Numbered from the stretch's first letter, positions 1 through 9,099 are shown. The stretch is 64,000 nucleotides of DNA from Cytophagales bacterium (GCA_022360875.1 JAKSBZ010000326.1:1-64000), one strand, 5' to 3'. Notes: generated by a model from the letters alone, not told the origin. Made by a program: numbers and translations.

Positions 1-376
1 CCACTCGGAAAGGCTTCAGCACAAGAATAATAAGTCCTCCTGCAAAGTTCTGCAGCGGGCCCTGCAAAGCCAAACCAATAGCCAGACCAACGGCACCCAA
101 AGAGGCAATAATCGGAGTCATCGAAACATCCAGCATGTTCAATGCCGTAATCAGCACAATGATTTTTAAAGCGACTGAGAAAATGTTTTTCAAAAAAAGA
201 CGGATAGTGAGATTGAAATCCCTCTTTTCAAATCCTTTGTCAATAAGGCGGACCACTTTCCCCGCCAGCCAGAAACCCGCAATAACCACGAGGATTGCCC
301 CTAGTATTTTTGGCGCGTACCCTGTTGCAAGGTCAATAACCCTAGTTTTAAAAGCTAACAATTCCTGTTCATTCAT
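1..376 (-). CDS. MscS-type mechanosensitive channel, 3' part outside window
   Basis: The first 125 residues of a small-conductance mechanosensitive channel, read on the minus strand from the ATG at 374-376; the rest lies beyond base 1. A short N-terminal stretch (MNEQELLAFK) precedes two hydrophobic helices. The final visible part contains the MscS pore-helix signature, a glycine/alanine-rich run ending GLALQGPLQNFAGGLIILVLKPF. This family forms heptameric inner-membrane channels that open on hypo-osmotic shock. The three-helix start without a long periplasmic domain suggests a compact MscS of about 270-300 residues, but the C-terminal beta and alpha/beta domains cannot be seen. No clear promoter is visible upstream. 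Confidence 0.88.
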   Translation of the reverse strand, partial: MNEQELLAFKTRVIDLATGYAPKILGAILVVIAGFWLAGKVVRLIDKGFEKRDFNLTIRLFLKNIFSVALKIIVLITALNMLDVSMTPIIASLGAVGLAIGLALQGPLQNFAGGLIILVLKPFRV

Positions 377-536
377 GGTAGTGTTGTTTAATGGTTTATA
401 AAAAGGAATTAGGTTATCTGTCTATTGGTCGGCCGCTTTGATTTTTTATTTTACTATGTTGATTTTTATGTTTTTTAAGTATTGATAAACTAAACTCTCC
501 GAATCAACCACAAACCCAGAATGCACACATTCGGTT

Positions 537-2069
537 TTATGCTTCCTGCCTGGCTTTATGCACTTGCTCAGGATTTTTCCCTTTCAGCATAAATTTGTCG
601 TAAAGAACAAGACTTATAACAGTAAAGGCTCCCAAGCCCGCCAAAACATACATGAACCGGTCAGGATGATAAGTCTCCCAAAGCACCTGCGTCAGTTCCT
701 GACCGTCGGGCAGACGCTGCTGCACAGCTTCCATAAACTGCTTCTGCGTAAACGTGTCCGATATAGGCGGAATATTCATCCCCTGCTCCTGCGCGTAGCG
801 AACCGAAAGCTGCACTTTGTCTGAAAGTCTCTGATAAATGTCTCCGGCAATATAGCCTGCCAGAAAATTGCCGATAAAATGCGGCAGAAAAGAGGTTCCC
901 ATATACAGCGCTTTCTTGTCCTGCGGCGCCAGGCTTCCGATGTATTCGGTGAACTTCGGCGAACTGGCCATCTCGCCCAGAGAAAATATAAAAATGCCCA
1001 GAACAACAAAAGTGACATTATTGGTCAGAAAGGCAAGCGTAAGCCCGAGCGCGCACACCAGAATTCCCGAAGTCATCGTATTGATGGCCCGGAAACGCAT
1101 TACAAAAGTGGAAATGACTATCTGAAGAAAAATAATGGACAGCGCATTGACGTTGGTAAGCATCTGAAAAGGAATCTTGCGGTCCGCCGTCCCGATAAAG
1201 GCGGCGAAAGACTGGCTGATGCTTTCCAGGCCACTGTAAAGAGGCTCGGTGTCCACCCAGTGCACAATGAAGTTCGGCAGACTCACATACAGCTGATTGA
1301 AAAGCGTCCAGAAGAAAATAAATATGAAAAGGAGCACAACCAGCCGCACATCAAGCAGCGCGCGGAAAATGTTTCTGAAGCTGTCGCCGATGGTGGCCAG
1401 TATGCCAAAGGAAGTTTTTTCGTTTCGGTCGGGTTCCTTGAAAAAAAGCGTCACCAGCACCAGGTTGACCAAAATGGAAGCCGCGCTGATCCAGAACATT
1501 TTTCCGAAATTGTTGTCCTTGGTCAGAATTGCCGTTACCGTAGGTCCGATAAATCCGCCAACGTTTACGATCATATAAAAAATTCCGAATCCCAGCGAAG
1601 CCGTTTTGGAAGTGGTGGTTTTGGCAATAGTAGCCGACACAATGGGTTTGAAAATAGCCGCGCCGACCGCCATGAACAGGAAAGCGTACATAAACAGATG
1701 CGCCGCCTGAAATGTGACGGACCAGCCCGCCAAAGTCACAGCAGTGTTGCCCGGCTCTACCATGCCCATAACCGCATACCCAATAGCCATAATAACATAG
1801 GCAACCGCCAGCATCTTTTTGTAGCCAATCTTGTCGGCCAGAGCGCCGGTAATTATCGGCAGAAAATAAAGAAAAGCGGGCACCAGCGCCAGAATCATTC
1901 CCTTCTCTGACTGGGAGAGCGAAAGGCCGCCGTCTTCGGCGGAATTGGTTAGAAAAACCGCCAGGGTGGAGTAAATTCCGTACCAGGCCCAGCGCTCAAA
2001 CAGCTCCATTACGTTGGCTGTCCAAAAAGTCTTCGGATAAGACCGGATGCTTGAAGAAAAATTTCCCAT
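537..2069 (-). CDS. POT/PTR2-family peptide:proton symporter (MFS)
   Basis: A 510-residue, strongly hydrophobic protein with the spacing of 12 or more membrane helices. Residues 22-26 (ELFER) match the ExxER motif in helix 1 of proton-dependent oligopeptide transporters, followed by WAWYG as in that family. An MFS loop signature, GALADKIGYKKM, follows helix 2. Between the last helices there is an extended soluble segment (about residues 415-475) that is longer than in textbook POTs. The likely role is uptake of di- or tripeptides or a related solute across the inner membrane. The substrate cannot be told from sequence. The gene stands alone on its strand, 160 bp upstream of the mscS gene. Confidence 0.85.
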   Translation of the reverse strand: MGNFSSSIRSYPKTFWTANVMELFERWAWYGIYSTLAVFLTNSAEDGGLSLSQSEKGMILALVPAFLYFLPIITGALADKIGYKKMLAVAYVIMAIGYAVMGMVEPGNTAVTLAGWSVTFQAAHLFMYAFLFMAVGAAIFKPIVSATIAKTTTSKTASLGFGIFYMIVNVGGFIGPTVTAILTKDNNFGKMFWISAASILVNLVLVTLFFKEPDRNEKTSFGILATIGDSFRNIFRALLDVRLVVLLFIFIFFWTLFNQLYVSLPNFIVHWVDTEPLYSGLESISQSFAAFIGTADRKIPFQMLTNVNALSIIFLQIVISTFVMRFRAINTMTSGILVCALGLTLAFLTNNVTFVVLGIFIFSLGEMASSPKFTEYIGSLAPQDKKALYMGTSFLPHFIGNFLAGYIAGDIYQRLSDKVQLSVRYAQEQGMNIPPISDTFTQKQFMEAVQQRLPDGQELTQVLWETYHPDRFMYVLAGLGAFTVISLVLYDKFMLKGKNPEQVHKARQEA

Positions 2070-2281
2070 AAAAATGTACTTAAATCAAATGATGCAATTC
2101 AAAATAATTATTATAGCACAGGAATAACTTTTCAGGATAAAAAAAAATAAGAATATGATAAAATTAAACCAGGACGAACACCGGTCTATATAAAATTTTT
2201 TCAATAAAAAACATTGAAAATCAGCAGGGAGAGCTCCTTTAATTTCATTATTTATAAAAAAAGAAATGAATGAAGCAGACA

Positions 2282-2313
2282 AAAAAACTCCTGCCGTTGT
2301 GACAGGAGTTTTT
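2282..2313 (-). terminator. Rho-independent terminator of tmRNA
   Basis: On the minus strand an AACTCCTG/CAGGAGTT stem is followed by a run of seven T. It starts two bases after the 3' end of the tmRNA, so it ends that transcript. Confidence 0.85.
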
Positions 2314-2314
2314 G

Positions 2315-2685
2315 TGGAGTCGGCGGGAATCGAACCCGCGTCCAGAAAGGGAACCTTAGCGCTTTCTACATGCTTAGATCTAAATTGGTTTTCGTAACCG
2401 GTCGCTCTTAAATCAAAAACTTAACCGGTTCTTATTCGCGGTCAATTTCGCCGCCGCGTCACGAACCCGCAGCCGCTAGATCTGTTGGATGATGCCTTCG
2501 GCTGCCCGGAAGACAGATCAGGTCCCGGACAAAGGCACATAGCTGCTAATATCTGAATTAGGCAGCTAGGGCGTATTGATTTTCGCCAATTAAAAGGTTG
2601 AACGTCTTTCTATACGGGAACAACGAACAAAATCCCGGCATGCTTACACTCCGATCGCACCTACTGTCAAAAGCCAGTCGACCCC
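2315..2685 (-). ncRNA. ssrA: tmRNA (transfer-messenger RNA)
   Basis: About 371 nt on the minus strand. The 5' end GGGGTCGACTGG and the 3' end CGACTCCA form the seven-pair acceptor stem (one G-U pair). A T-arm, CGCGGGTTCGATTCCCGCC, precedes the 3' end. The terminal CCA is not fully encoded, because CAA follows the discriminator A. The internal reading frame at 2558-2587 encodes GENQYALAA followed by TAA, which matches the Bacteroidota tag pattern (GExxYAxAA). With the alanine charged on the tRNA-like part, the appended degradation tag would be AGENQYALAA. The molecule rescues stalled ribosomes together with SmpB and marks the product for proteolysis. Confidence 0.97.
2558..2587 (-). other. tmRNA tag-peptide reading frame
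   Basis: Ten codons inside the tmRNA, GGC GAA AAT CAA TAC GCC then CTA GCT GCC TAA, reading GENQYALAA and stop. The C-terminal ALAA is the protease-recognition end. Confidence 0.95.
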
Positions 2686-2696
2686 GGAATGAGGCG

Positions 2697-2704
2697 CAAA
2701 GGTA
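2697..2704 (-). promoter_or_regulatory. Candidate -7 box of the tmRNA promoter
   Basis: On the minus strand TACCTTTG matches the Bacteroidota -7 consensus TAnnTTTG exactly. It lies 12 bases before the mature 5' end, which leaves room for a short leader removed by RNase P. No clear TTG-type -33 box is present at the usual distance. Confidence 0.55.
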
Positions 2705-2810
2705 ACAAAATTCCGCCAATCCCGAAATAGTTACCCTGCGTTCTTCTTTCTTAAACGGTATAATTTGTCCTTTCGGATCAACTTTTCTAACTTAATTGTC
2801 CTTCCTAAAC

Positions 2811-2901
2811 AAGTACTGCCAGCAATTTAACTTATGTTATTGTTTTAACTAAATAGTTGGCTATGAAACATAACTGAAAATAATAAAAGCACGAAGTACT
2901 T
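2811..2901 (+). repeat. Dispersed 91-bp inverted-repeat element, copy 1
   Basis: Begins AAGTACTGCCAGCAATTTA and ends CGAAGTACTT, so the outermost seven bases are inverted repeats. An inner pair, GCCAGCAATTTA and TAAATAGTTGGC, is also complementary apart from one mismatch and one G-U pair. About 80% identical by eye to copy 3 (58707-58797), more distant from copy 2 (21032-21123). It ends only 7 bp before the ATG of the TIGR01777 gene, so it would form the leader or the promoter region of that gene. Confidence 0.8.
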
Positions 2902-2908
2902 AAAAAAT

Positions 2909-3820
2909 ATGAAGAATGTTTTGATTACGGGCGGCTCCGGACTGATTGGCCATGCCCTCATTCATTTTTTCAACTCCCGGGGCTGGAAAGTGTCCATTCT
3001 GAGCCGCCTCGCTCACACCATGTACCATGCTAAAGTATACTGCTGGGACATAGAACAGCAGGACATTGACGAGCGTGCGTTCGAAAACTGCGACCTGCTT
3101 ATCCATTTGGCCGGAGCCGGCGTTGCCGACAAGCGCTGGACAGCCGAACGTAGAAAGGAAATTCTGGAGAGCCGCATACAGCCAACCCAGCTGCTTTACA
3201 AGCATGTGAGCCGGCTGAAAAAAAAGCCGCCGCACATCATTTGCATGTCGGGCACAAATTACTACGGAGACCAAACCCAAGCCGGCTGCCTTTTCGACGA
3301 GTCCTCTCCGAAAGGCACAGGTTTTTTGGCTGATGTTACCGAAGCCTGGGAAAACGAAAGCCGGGCGTTTGAAAATCTGGAAAACGTTCAGCTGACGATC
3401 TTCCGTGCCGGCGCCGTGTTTGCCCGGAATGGAGGCGCTTTGGAAAAAATGACGAAGCCTGTCAGAATGGGACTGGGAGCCAGTTTAGGAAGCGGGCAGC
3501 AGTGGGTTCCCTGGATTCACATCGAAGACTTAACCCGGCTGTTTTACTGGGCGGAAAAGCACGGAAAAACCGGAATTTTCAATGCTGTGGCACCCGAACG
3601 AATAACAAACCGGCAACTTACCCAAGCAATTGCCCGTGTACTGAAAAAGCCGCTGCGGCTTCCGAATGTGCCGGCTTTTGTGCTGAAAGCAGCACTTGGC
3701 AAGCTCTCGGTTTTGGCGCTTGAAGGAAATGCAGTGTCCTCCCAGCTCCTGCAGCAGGAAGGATTCCATTTTCGGTATCCAAAAATTGACGAAGCGCTGA
3801 GAAATCTCATAGACAAATGA
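2909..3820 (+). CDS. TIGR01777-family NAD(P)-binding epimerase-like oxidoreductase
   Basis: 303 residues. The N-terminus has the extended short-chain dehydrogenase nucleotide-binding pattern TGGSGLIG (residues 7-14). It continues with the family features LIHLAGAGVADKRWT, MSGTNYYGD and a C-terminal DUF1731-like part (MTKPVRMGLGASLGSGQQW). This family is related to YfcH and SDR39U1; its substrate is unknown. Length and architecture are typical. Repeat copy 1 abuts the start codon. The next gene starts 138 bp downstream on the same strand. Confidence 0.9.
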   Translation: MKNVLITGGSGLIGHALIHFFNSRGWKVSILSRLAHTMYHAKVYCWDIEQQDIDERAFENCDLLIHLAGAGVADKRWTAERRKEILESRIQPTQLLYKHVSRLKKKPPHIICMSGTNYYGDQTQAGCLFDESSPKGTGFLADVTEAWENESRAFENLENVQLTIFRAGAVFARNGGALEKMTKPVRMGLGASLGSGQQWVPWIHIEDLTRLFYWAEKHGKTGIFNAVAPERITNRQLTQAIARVLKKPLRLPNVPAFVLKAALGKLSVLALEGNAVSSQLLQQEGFHFRYPKIDEALRNLIDK

Positions 3821-3958
3821 TTTCGTATTAATTAACTTTAACAACTTCAAATAATAAAAGACAAGAGGCTGCTTGAACAGACTTTGCGCGCAGCGCGGGT
3901 GCAGAGCTTAAAAAAGAAAAAGGGCAACATGCCTGAAATTTGAAACTGGAACAAGAAT

Positions 3959-4675
3959 ATGACTGAGGAGAAAAACGAGAAAAAAATAAGACAGGCTTTT
4001 TTAGAAAAGAACTGGAGCGAGATTAAGAGCCAAAACTCTTGGACAATTTTTAAAGTAATGTCAGAGTTTGTCGAGGGCTTTGAAAAGCTGGCGAAAATAG
4101 GACCTTGCGTGTCCATCTTCGGATCGGCGCGCACCCAACCGGACAACAAATACTACCTAATGGCAGAAGAAATTGCCGAAAAACTGGTTCAGAACGGGTA
4201 CGGAGTAATTACCGGCGGCGGTCCCGGCATTATGGAAGCCGGTAACAAAGGCGCCAGAAAAGCAGGCGGTAAATCGGTGGGACTAAATATTCATCTTCCC
4301 TTCGAACAGTACGACAACAAATATATTGACTCGGACAAACTAATCAATTTCGATTATTTCTTTGTTAGAAAGGTGATGTTTGTACGCTATTCGCAGGGAT
4401 TCATCGGAATGCCGGGAGGCATGGGAACTTTGGATGAAATCTTTGAGGCCATAACCTTGATTCAGACCGAAAAAATCGGACGCTTTCCGATTGTGCTGGT
4501 TGGAAGAGAATACTGGGGCGGACTTATCGACTGGCTGAAAGCTATTGTTTGCCAGCAGTTCAAAAATGTCAGCGAAGAAGACTTTGACCTGATTACCCTG
4601 GTGGATACGACAGACGAGGCAGTTGATGCAATTAACGATTTCTATTCAAAATACCTGTTGTCACCAAACTTTTAA
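3959..4675 (+). CDS. LOG-family (TIGR00730) nucleotide 5'-monophosphate phosphoribohydrolase
   Basis: 238 residues. Shows the two family signatures GGGPGIMEA (residues 87-95) and PGGMGTLDE (152-160), which bind the phosphate and hold the catalytic residues in LONELY GUY and YgdH/PpnN-type enzymes. Members split the N-glycosidic bond of nucleoside monophosphates, releasing a base and ribose 5-phosphate. Whether this protein acts on cytokinin precursors or on ordinary AMP/GMP cannot be decided here. The N-terminus is about 45 residues longer than the shortest LOG proteins. The ATG at 3959 is preceded by GGAACAAGAAT, a weak ribosome-binding site. Confidence 0.9.
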   Translation: MTEEKNEKKIRQAFLEKNWSEIKSQNSWTIFKVMSEFVEGFEKLAKIGPCVSIFGSARTQPDNKYYLMAEEIAEKLVQNGYGVITGGGPGIMEAGNKGARKAGGKSVGLNIHLPFEQYDNKYIDSDKLINFDYFFVRKVMFVRYSQGFIGMPGGMGTLDEIFEAITLIQTEKIGRFPIVLVGREYWGGLIDWLKAIVCQQFKNVSEEDFDLITLVDTTDEAVDAINDFYSKYLLSPNF

Positions 4676-4737
4676 CCTTTAATCTTCCAAGGACAACTGC
4701 AGAAATAAAGTCCGCGGAAGATTTAACACCCACATAA

Positions 4738-5673
4738 ATGAAAAAAAGGTATTGGCTTTTGTCAAGCAGCCTGCTTGCAGCACTGGTGTCCGGGGCGTTG
4801 CACATGCTGGAAAAACCCTTGTACGACGTAAAAGGACTGGGACTGCTTTCCGAAACAGTAGAAGAAGAACCGCCTTCTTTCGTAAACGCCAAAGCATTTG
4901 GCATCCCAAGGAATCTGTATTTCGCCGGCGAGCGAGTGCCGCTCAACGAACCCGACATTCTGGAGCGTTTTGACCGCGAGCTGTATGTAAACAGCTACTT
5001 TCACTCCAGCACAATTTTTCTGATAAAGCGGGCCAACCGCTGGTTTCCGCAAATGATGCCTATCCTGAGAAAAGCCGGCATCCCGGACGACCTGGTTTAT
5101 CTGCCCCTGATCGAAAGCGGATTCCAGCAGGTTGTTTCTCCTGCCGGAGCGGCAGGCTACTGGCAGCTCATGCGATCCACCGGCCGTGAACTGGGACTGG
5201 AAGTCAACGAAGAAGTGGACGAGCGCTTTCACCCGACCAAATCCACATACGCTGCGGTTAAATATCTGAAAAAAGCCTACGACAAATTCGGCAACTGGAC
5301 CAATGTGGCCGGAAGCTACAACATGGGTATGAACGGCTTGCAAAAGCGCATTAAAAAACAAAGAGTAGATTCCTACTACGATTTGTTGCTGAACGAGGAA
5401 AGCAAACGCTATGTGTTCCGGCTGCTGGCCATCCGCGAAATTTTCACCAACCAGAAAAAATACGGATTCTACATTCCAAAATCAGAACTCTATTACCCCG
5501 AAAAGGTGAAAGTCATTACAATAAAAAAATCCGTTCCGGACCTCACGGCATTTGCTTTCGAACACGGCATCAATTACAAGATCCTCAAACGCCATAATCC
5601 GTGGCTCAGAAAAAACACCTTGACAATCAAAGGAAAAGGAAAAACCTACGAGGTATTAATTCCTGTGAAATAA
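4738..5673 (+). CDS. Lytic transglycosylase, MltD-like SLT domain
   Basis: 311 residues. A hydrophobic N-terminus (residues 4-23) can act as signal or anchor. The SLT/lysozyme-like domain shows the catalytic glutamate in PLIESGF (E126), then AGYWQLM (139-145) and AGSYNMG (191-197). These are family 1 transglycosylase motifs that cleave the MurNAc-GlcNAc bond with 1,6-anhydro ring formation. The last 70 residues contain one weak LysM-like end (TAFAFEHGINYKILKRHNPWL). It lies 62 bp after the LOG gene on the same strand, possibly co-transcribed. It remodels peptidoglycan in the periplasm. Confidence 0.9.
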   Translation: MKKRYWLLSSSLLAALVSGALHMLEKPLYDVKGLGLLSETVEEEPPSFVNAKAFGIPRNLYFAGERVPLNEPDILERFDRELYVNSYFHSSTIFLIKRANRWFPQMMPILRKAGIPDDLVYLPLIESGFQQVVSPAGAAGYWQLMRSTGRELGLEVNEEVDERFHPTKSTYAAVKYLKKAYDKFGNWTNVAGSYNMGMNGLQKRIKKQRVDSYYDLLLNEESKRYVFRLLAIREIFTNQKKYGFYIPKSELYYPEKVKVITIKKSVPDLTAFAFEHGINYKILKRHNPWLRKNTLTIKGKGKTYEVLIPVK

Positions 5674-5776
5674 AAACTTTGAACGGCCAGCCGACAGTTT
5701 CCCGAAGCTGCTCAGGCTAAACAAACACCAGAAAGCTTGCCTCTTTTATCAAGCCAAAAAAAGACAAACACACACT

Positions 5777-5820
5777 GAAAGGATAAGTTTATGAACTAAG
5801 AAAAATTCGCTTATCCTTTC
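5777..5820 (+). terminator. 11-bp perfect inverted repeat, probable terminator
   Basis: GAAAGGATAAG is followed after 22 bases by CTTATCCTTTC, then AAGTTTGTTTC. The stem is long and perfect, but the loop is large and the T-tract interrupted. It may instead be an operator or an RNA structure. It lies 104 bp after the transglycosylase stop codon. Confidence 0.5.
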
Positions 5821-5824
5821 AAGT

Positions 5825-6139
5825 TTGTTTCAGCAAAAAATTTTCTCCGAAGCTCCCAAAACACTGCACAAGCCCACTCAGTGCAAGCTCATGGATCGTT
5901 CATCCTTCCTTCGGATGGTTTTACACTTTGCGTCGTCCAAAGACGCTCTTATCCGCTCACTGGCCCAGCTGCTGGAGGAACTAATAGAGCCAGTTCAAAA
6001 AGTCACAGCCGAGCAGCACATGGAATTATGCATAAATTCCTGCAGCGCTTCAATCAGGAGAATGGATATGTCCCCGACTCGAAAGGATAAAATACTGGCC
6101 CTTTACTGGGGGCTAAGCAACAGAATGCGGAACGTCTGA
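5825..6139 (+). CDS. Doubtful small hypothetical protein
   Basis: A 104-codon frame that opens with TTG, or about 81 residues from an internal ATG near 5891. The product is mixed polar with a central leucine-rich helix (IRSLAQLLEELIEPVQ). No family is recognised, there is no ribosome-binding site, and a second open frame of 69 codons overlaps it. It may be non-coding. Confidence 0.22.
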   Translation: MFQQKIFSEAPKTLHKPTQCKLMDRSSFLRMVLHFASSKDALIRSLAQLLEELIEPVQKVTAEQHMELCINSCSASIRRMDMSPTRKDKILALYWGLSNRMRNV

Positions 6140-6261
6140 CGCTGCGGCAGGTTTTGGGGAAAGAAAGAAACTAAGCTTTGCAAAAGGATTTTTCATATAG
6201 AAGGATAAATTTTCCTAAATTAGAATCTTGTTTCCTTATTTCGGCCATTGAAAATTAATCC

Positions 6262-9099
6262 ATGAAAAACAAACAGCCCCTTTACGACGAGACAGGTTTT
6301 GAGAACATCGAAATTTTTGGAGCACGCGAGCACAACCTGAAGGATATCGACGTGAAGATACCTAGAAACCGGCTGGTCGTGCTGACGGGAATCAGCGGAA
6401 GCGGAAAAAGCTCGCTGGCTTTCGACACAATATACGCCGAAGGGCAGCGGCGCTACATGGAAAGTTTTTCGGCTTACGCGCGCTCATTCATGGGCGGCTT
6501 AGAGCGTCCGGATGTAGACAAAATCAACGGCCTGAGCCCTGTAATATCCATTGAACAGAAAACAACATCCAGAAACCCGCGCTCTACGGTCGGAACAGTG
6601 ACTGAAATCTACGACTTCATGCGCCTGCTGTTTGCGCGTGCTTCTGAAGCCTTTTCATACCTTTCGGGAGAGAAGATGATCCGCCAGACGGAAGACCAAA
6701 TCGTCGAGCGCATCATGGAAGACTTTAAGGACAAGAAGTTGATGATTCTTGCGCCTGTAGTGAAGGGCAGAAAGGGGCATTACCGCGAACTGTTTGTCCA
6801 GCTGCGCAAAAACGGGTATTCGCGAGTGCGCGTAGACGGCGAAATCCTGGAAATGACACCCAAGATGCAGGTGGACCGGTATAAAATCCACGATATCGAA
6901 GTGGTTGTAGACCGGATTAAAGTGCAGGAAAAAGACCGGTTCCGCATCAGCCAGTCTGTCAAGACAGCGCTGGACCAGGGGAAAGGCTTGCTGATGATTC
7001 TTGACGTGAAGGATAAAGTAACGCATTTTTCCAAAGTGCTGATGGATCCGCTCACCGGACTTTCATACGACGAGCCGGCGCCAAACACTTTCTCGTTTAA
7101 CTCGCCCTACGGCGCCTGTCCTGAATGCAATGGACTGGGGAAAATTGAGAAAATCACCGAGGAAGCGATACTTCCCGATCCGGAGCTTACAGTAAGCAAA
7201 GGAGGCATTGCACCGCTAGGCGAATACCGGGACATCTGGATTTTCAAACAAATTGAAGTTTTGCTGAAGCGGCACAAGCTTTCGCTTTCTGTCAAAGTGA
7301 AGGACATTCCCAGGGAAGTAATGGATGAAATACTCTACGGAACGGACAAGCCGCTGCCCATCCCTTCCGTTAAGTATCCGGGAACAGATTGGAACTTGAA
7401 ATTCGAAGGGATTGTCAAATTTCTTCAAAAACAACTGGACTCGGGCACAGACAAAACCCAGGACTGGGTGAAAAACTTTGTGTCATCTGCTAAATGCCCC
7501 GCGTGCCATGGTGCCCGTCTGAAAAAAGAATCGCTGTTTTTTAAAATAGACAATAAAAACATTTCCGAACTGTCTCAGTACGACCTCAACGGGCTGACAC
7601 AATGGTTTGAAGGATTGGAAGAACGTCTTTCTGACCGACAGCGAAGAATTGCCGGCGAGGTGCTGAAGGAAATACGCAAGCGCCTGAAGTTCTTGCTGGA
7701 CGTCGGTCTCGATTATTTGATGCTTGACCGTCCGGTGCGAACGCTGTCGGGCGGCGAGGCGCAGCGAATCCGTCTTGCAACACAAATAGGCACGCAGCTG
7801 GTCAGTGTGCTGTATATTCTGGATGAGCCAAGCATTGGCTTGCACCAGCGCGACAACGTGAAGCTCATCAAGTCGCTGCAGGATCTCCGCGATCTGGGCA
7901 ACAGCGTACTGGTGGTGGAACACGACAAAGACATGATGCTTGAATCCGACTACATCCTGGACATAGGCCCGGGAGCAGGCATTCACGGCGGAAGCATTGT
8001 CGCCAGCGGAGCGCCGGAAGACTTCCTGAAGCAAAAAAGCCTGACAGCACAATACCTCAACGGAAAACAGGTCATCGCCGTTCCTGAAACGCGAAGAGAA
8101 GGTTCGGGCCATTCAATTATGCTAAAAGGCGCCCGGGGAAACAACCTGAAAAACCTGACAGTAGAGTTTCCTTTGGGCAAAATGATCTGCGTAACGGGCG
8201 TGTCGGGAAGCGGCAAGTCCACACTGATCCACGATACGCTGTACCCCATTCTCAACAAACACATATACAGCGGAAAAAAAGAACCCCTGGCATACAGCTC
8301 CATTGAAGGCCTGGAGAATATCGACAAAGTGATTGAGGTAGACCAGTCGCCGATCGGACGAACGCCGCGATCAAATCCGGCAACTTACACCGGAGTGTTC
8401 ACCGAAATCCGCAGCTTGTTTTCCAACCTGCCGGAGGCAAAAATACGCGGCTACAAGCCCGGGCGGTTTTCCTTCAATGTAAAAGGCGGCCGGTGCGAAA
8501 AATGCCGGGGTGCGGGAAAAGAGCTTATAGAAATGGATTTCCTGCCGAACGTTCACGTGGACTGCGACGAGTGCAAAGGAAAACGCTACAACCGCGAAAC
8601 CCTTGAAATCCGCTACAAAGGCAAATCGATTTCAGACATTCTGGACATGACAGTGGAGAACGCTGTGGAATTTTTTGCCCATTTGCCAAAAATCCTGCGC
8701 AAGATTCAAACGCTGAACGAAGTCGGGCTGGGCTACATCACCCTCGGACAACACGCCACGACACTGTCGGGCGGTGAAGCGCAACGGGTAAAACTGGCAG
8801 CGGAGCTTTCGAAACGCGACACAGGCAAAACCTTCTATATCCTGGATGAACCTACCACCGGGCTTCATTTCGAAGATATCGCCCACTTAATGGACGTGCT
8901 TCAGAAGCTGGTGGACAAAGGCAACACTGTGCTGATAATCGAGCACAACATGGATGTTATAAAAGTTTCTGACCACGTCATCGACATCGGGCCGGAAGGC
9001 GGAGCTGAAGGCGGTGAAATTGTCTGCCAGGGAACACCCGAAGAAGTGTCGCAAAACAAGAAAAGCTACACAGGGAAATTCCTTAAACCCGAACTGTAG
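6262..9099 (+). CDS. uvrA: Excinuclease ABC subunit A (UvrA)
   Basis: 945 residues, full length. The damage-sensing ATPase of nucleotide excision repair. Two ABC modules are visible: Walker A GISGSGKSS (residues 43-51) and GVSGSGKST near residue 650. There are two LSGGEAQR signatures, each with an ILDEP Walker B. CPECNGLGK with CPACHGARL and CEKCRGAGK with CDECKGKRY are the zinc-binding cysteine pairs. UvrA forms a dimer, loads UvrB on lesions and is released on ATP hydrolysis. The ATG at 6262 follows AATTAATCC, without a strong ribosome-binding site. No uvrB or uvrC lies in the window. Confidence 0.98.
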   Translation: MKNKQPLYDETGFENIEIFGAREHNLKDIDVKIPRNRLVVLTGISGSGKSSLAFDTIYAEGQRRYMESFSAYARSFMGGLERPDVDKINGLSPVISIEQKTTSRNPRSTVGTVTEIYDFMRLLFARASEAFSYLSGEKMIRQTEDQIVERIMEDFKDKKLMILAPVVKGRKGHYRELFVQLRKNGYSRVRVDGEILEMTPKMQVDRYKIHDIEVVVDRIKVQEKDRFRISQSVKTALDQGKGLLMILDVKDKVTHFSKVLMDPLTGLSYDEPAPNTFSFNSPYGACPECNGLGKIEKITEEAILPDPELTVSKGGIAPLGEYRDIWIFKQIEVLLKRHKLSLSVKVKDIPREVMDEILYGTDKPLPIPSVKYPGTDWNLKFEGIVKFLQKQLDSGTDKTQDWVKNFVSSAKCPACHGARLKKESLFFKIDNKNISELSQYDLNGLTQWFEGLEERLSDRQRRIAGEVLKEIRKRLKFLLDVGLDYLMLDRPVRTLSGGEAQRIRLATQIGTQLVSVLYILDEPSIGLHQRDNVKLIKSLQDLRDLGNSVLVVEHDKDMMLESDYILDIGPGAGIHGGSIVASGAPEDFLKQKSLTAQYLNGKQVIAVPETRREGSGHSIMLKGARGNNLKNLTVEFPLGKMICVTGVSGSGKSTLIHDTLYPILNKHIYSGKKEPLAYSSIEGLENIDKVIEVDQSPIGRTPRSNPATYTGVFTEIRSLFSNLPEAKIRGYKPGRFSFNVKGGRCEKCRGAGKELIEMDFLPNVHVDCDECKGKRYNRETLEIRYKGKSISDILDMTVENAVEFFAHLPKILRKIQTLNEVGLGYITLGQHATTLSGGEAQRVKLAAELSKRDTGKTFYILDEPTTGLHFEDIAHLMDVLQKLVDKGNTVLIIEHNMDVIKVSDHVIDIGPEGGAEGGEIVCQGTPEEVSQNKKSYTGKFLKPEL

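Larger units (their letters stand above)
5674..6261. other. Intergenic region between lytic transglycosylase and uvrA
   Basis: 588 bp. It holds the hairpin at 5777-5820 and one weak open frame (5825-6139, listed separately). A good TAnnTTTG box before uvrA was not found. GGATAA occurs in several places (5781, 6085 and 6203) without a clear meaning. Confidence 0.5.

Noticed and set aside
879-1910. Open frame of 343 codons on the plus strand
   Set aside because: It is entirely antisense to the POT transporter gene; the product is rich in H, R and Q and has no domain. It is a shadow of the codon use on the other strand.
2085-2282. Open frame of 65 codons on the minus strand after tmRNA
   Set aside because: Very AT-rich and low complexity (F, I, N, S), with no start signal.
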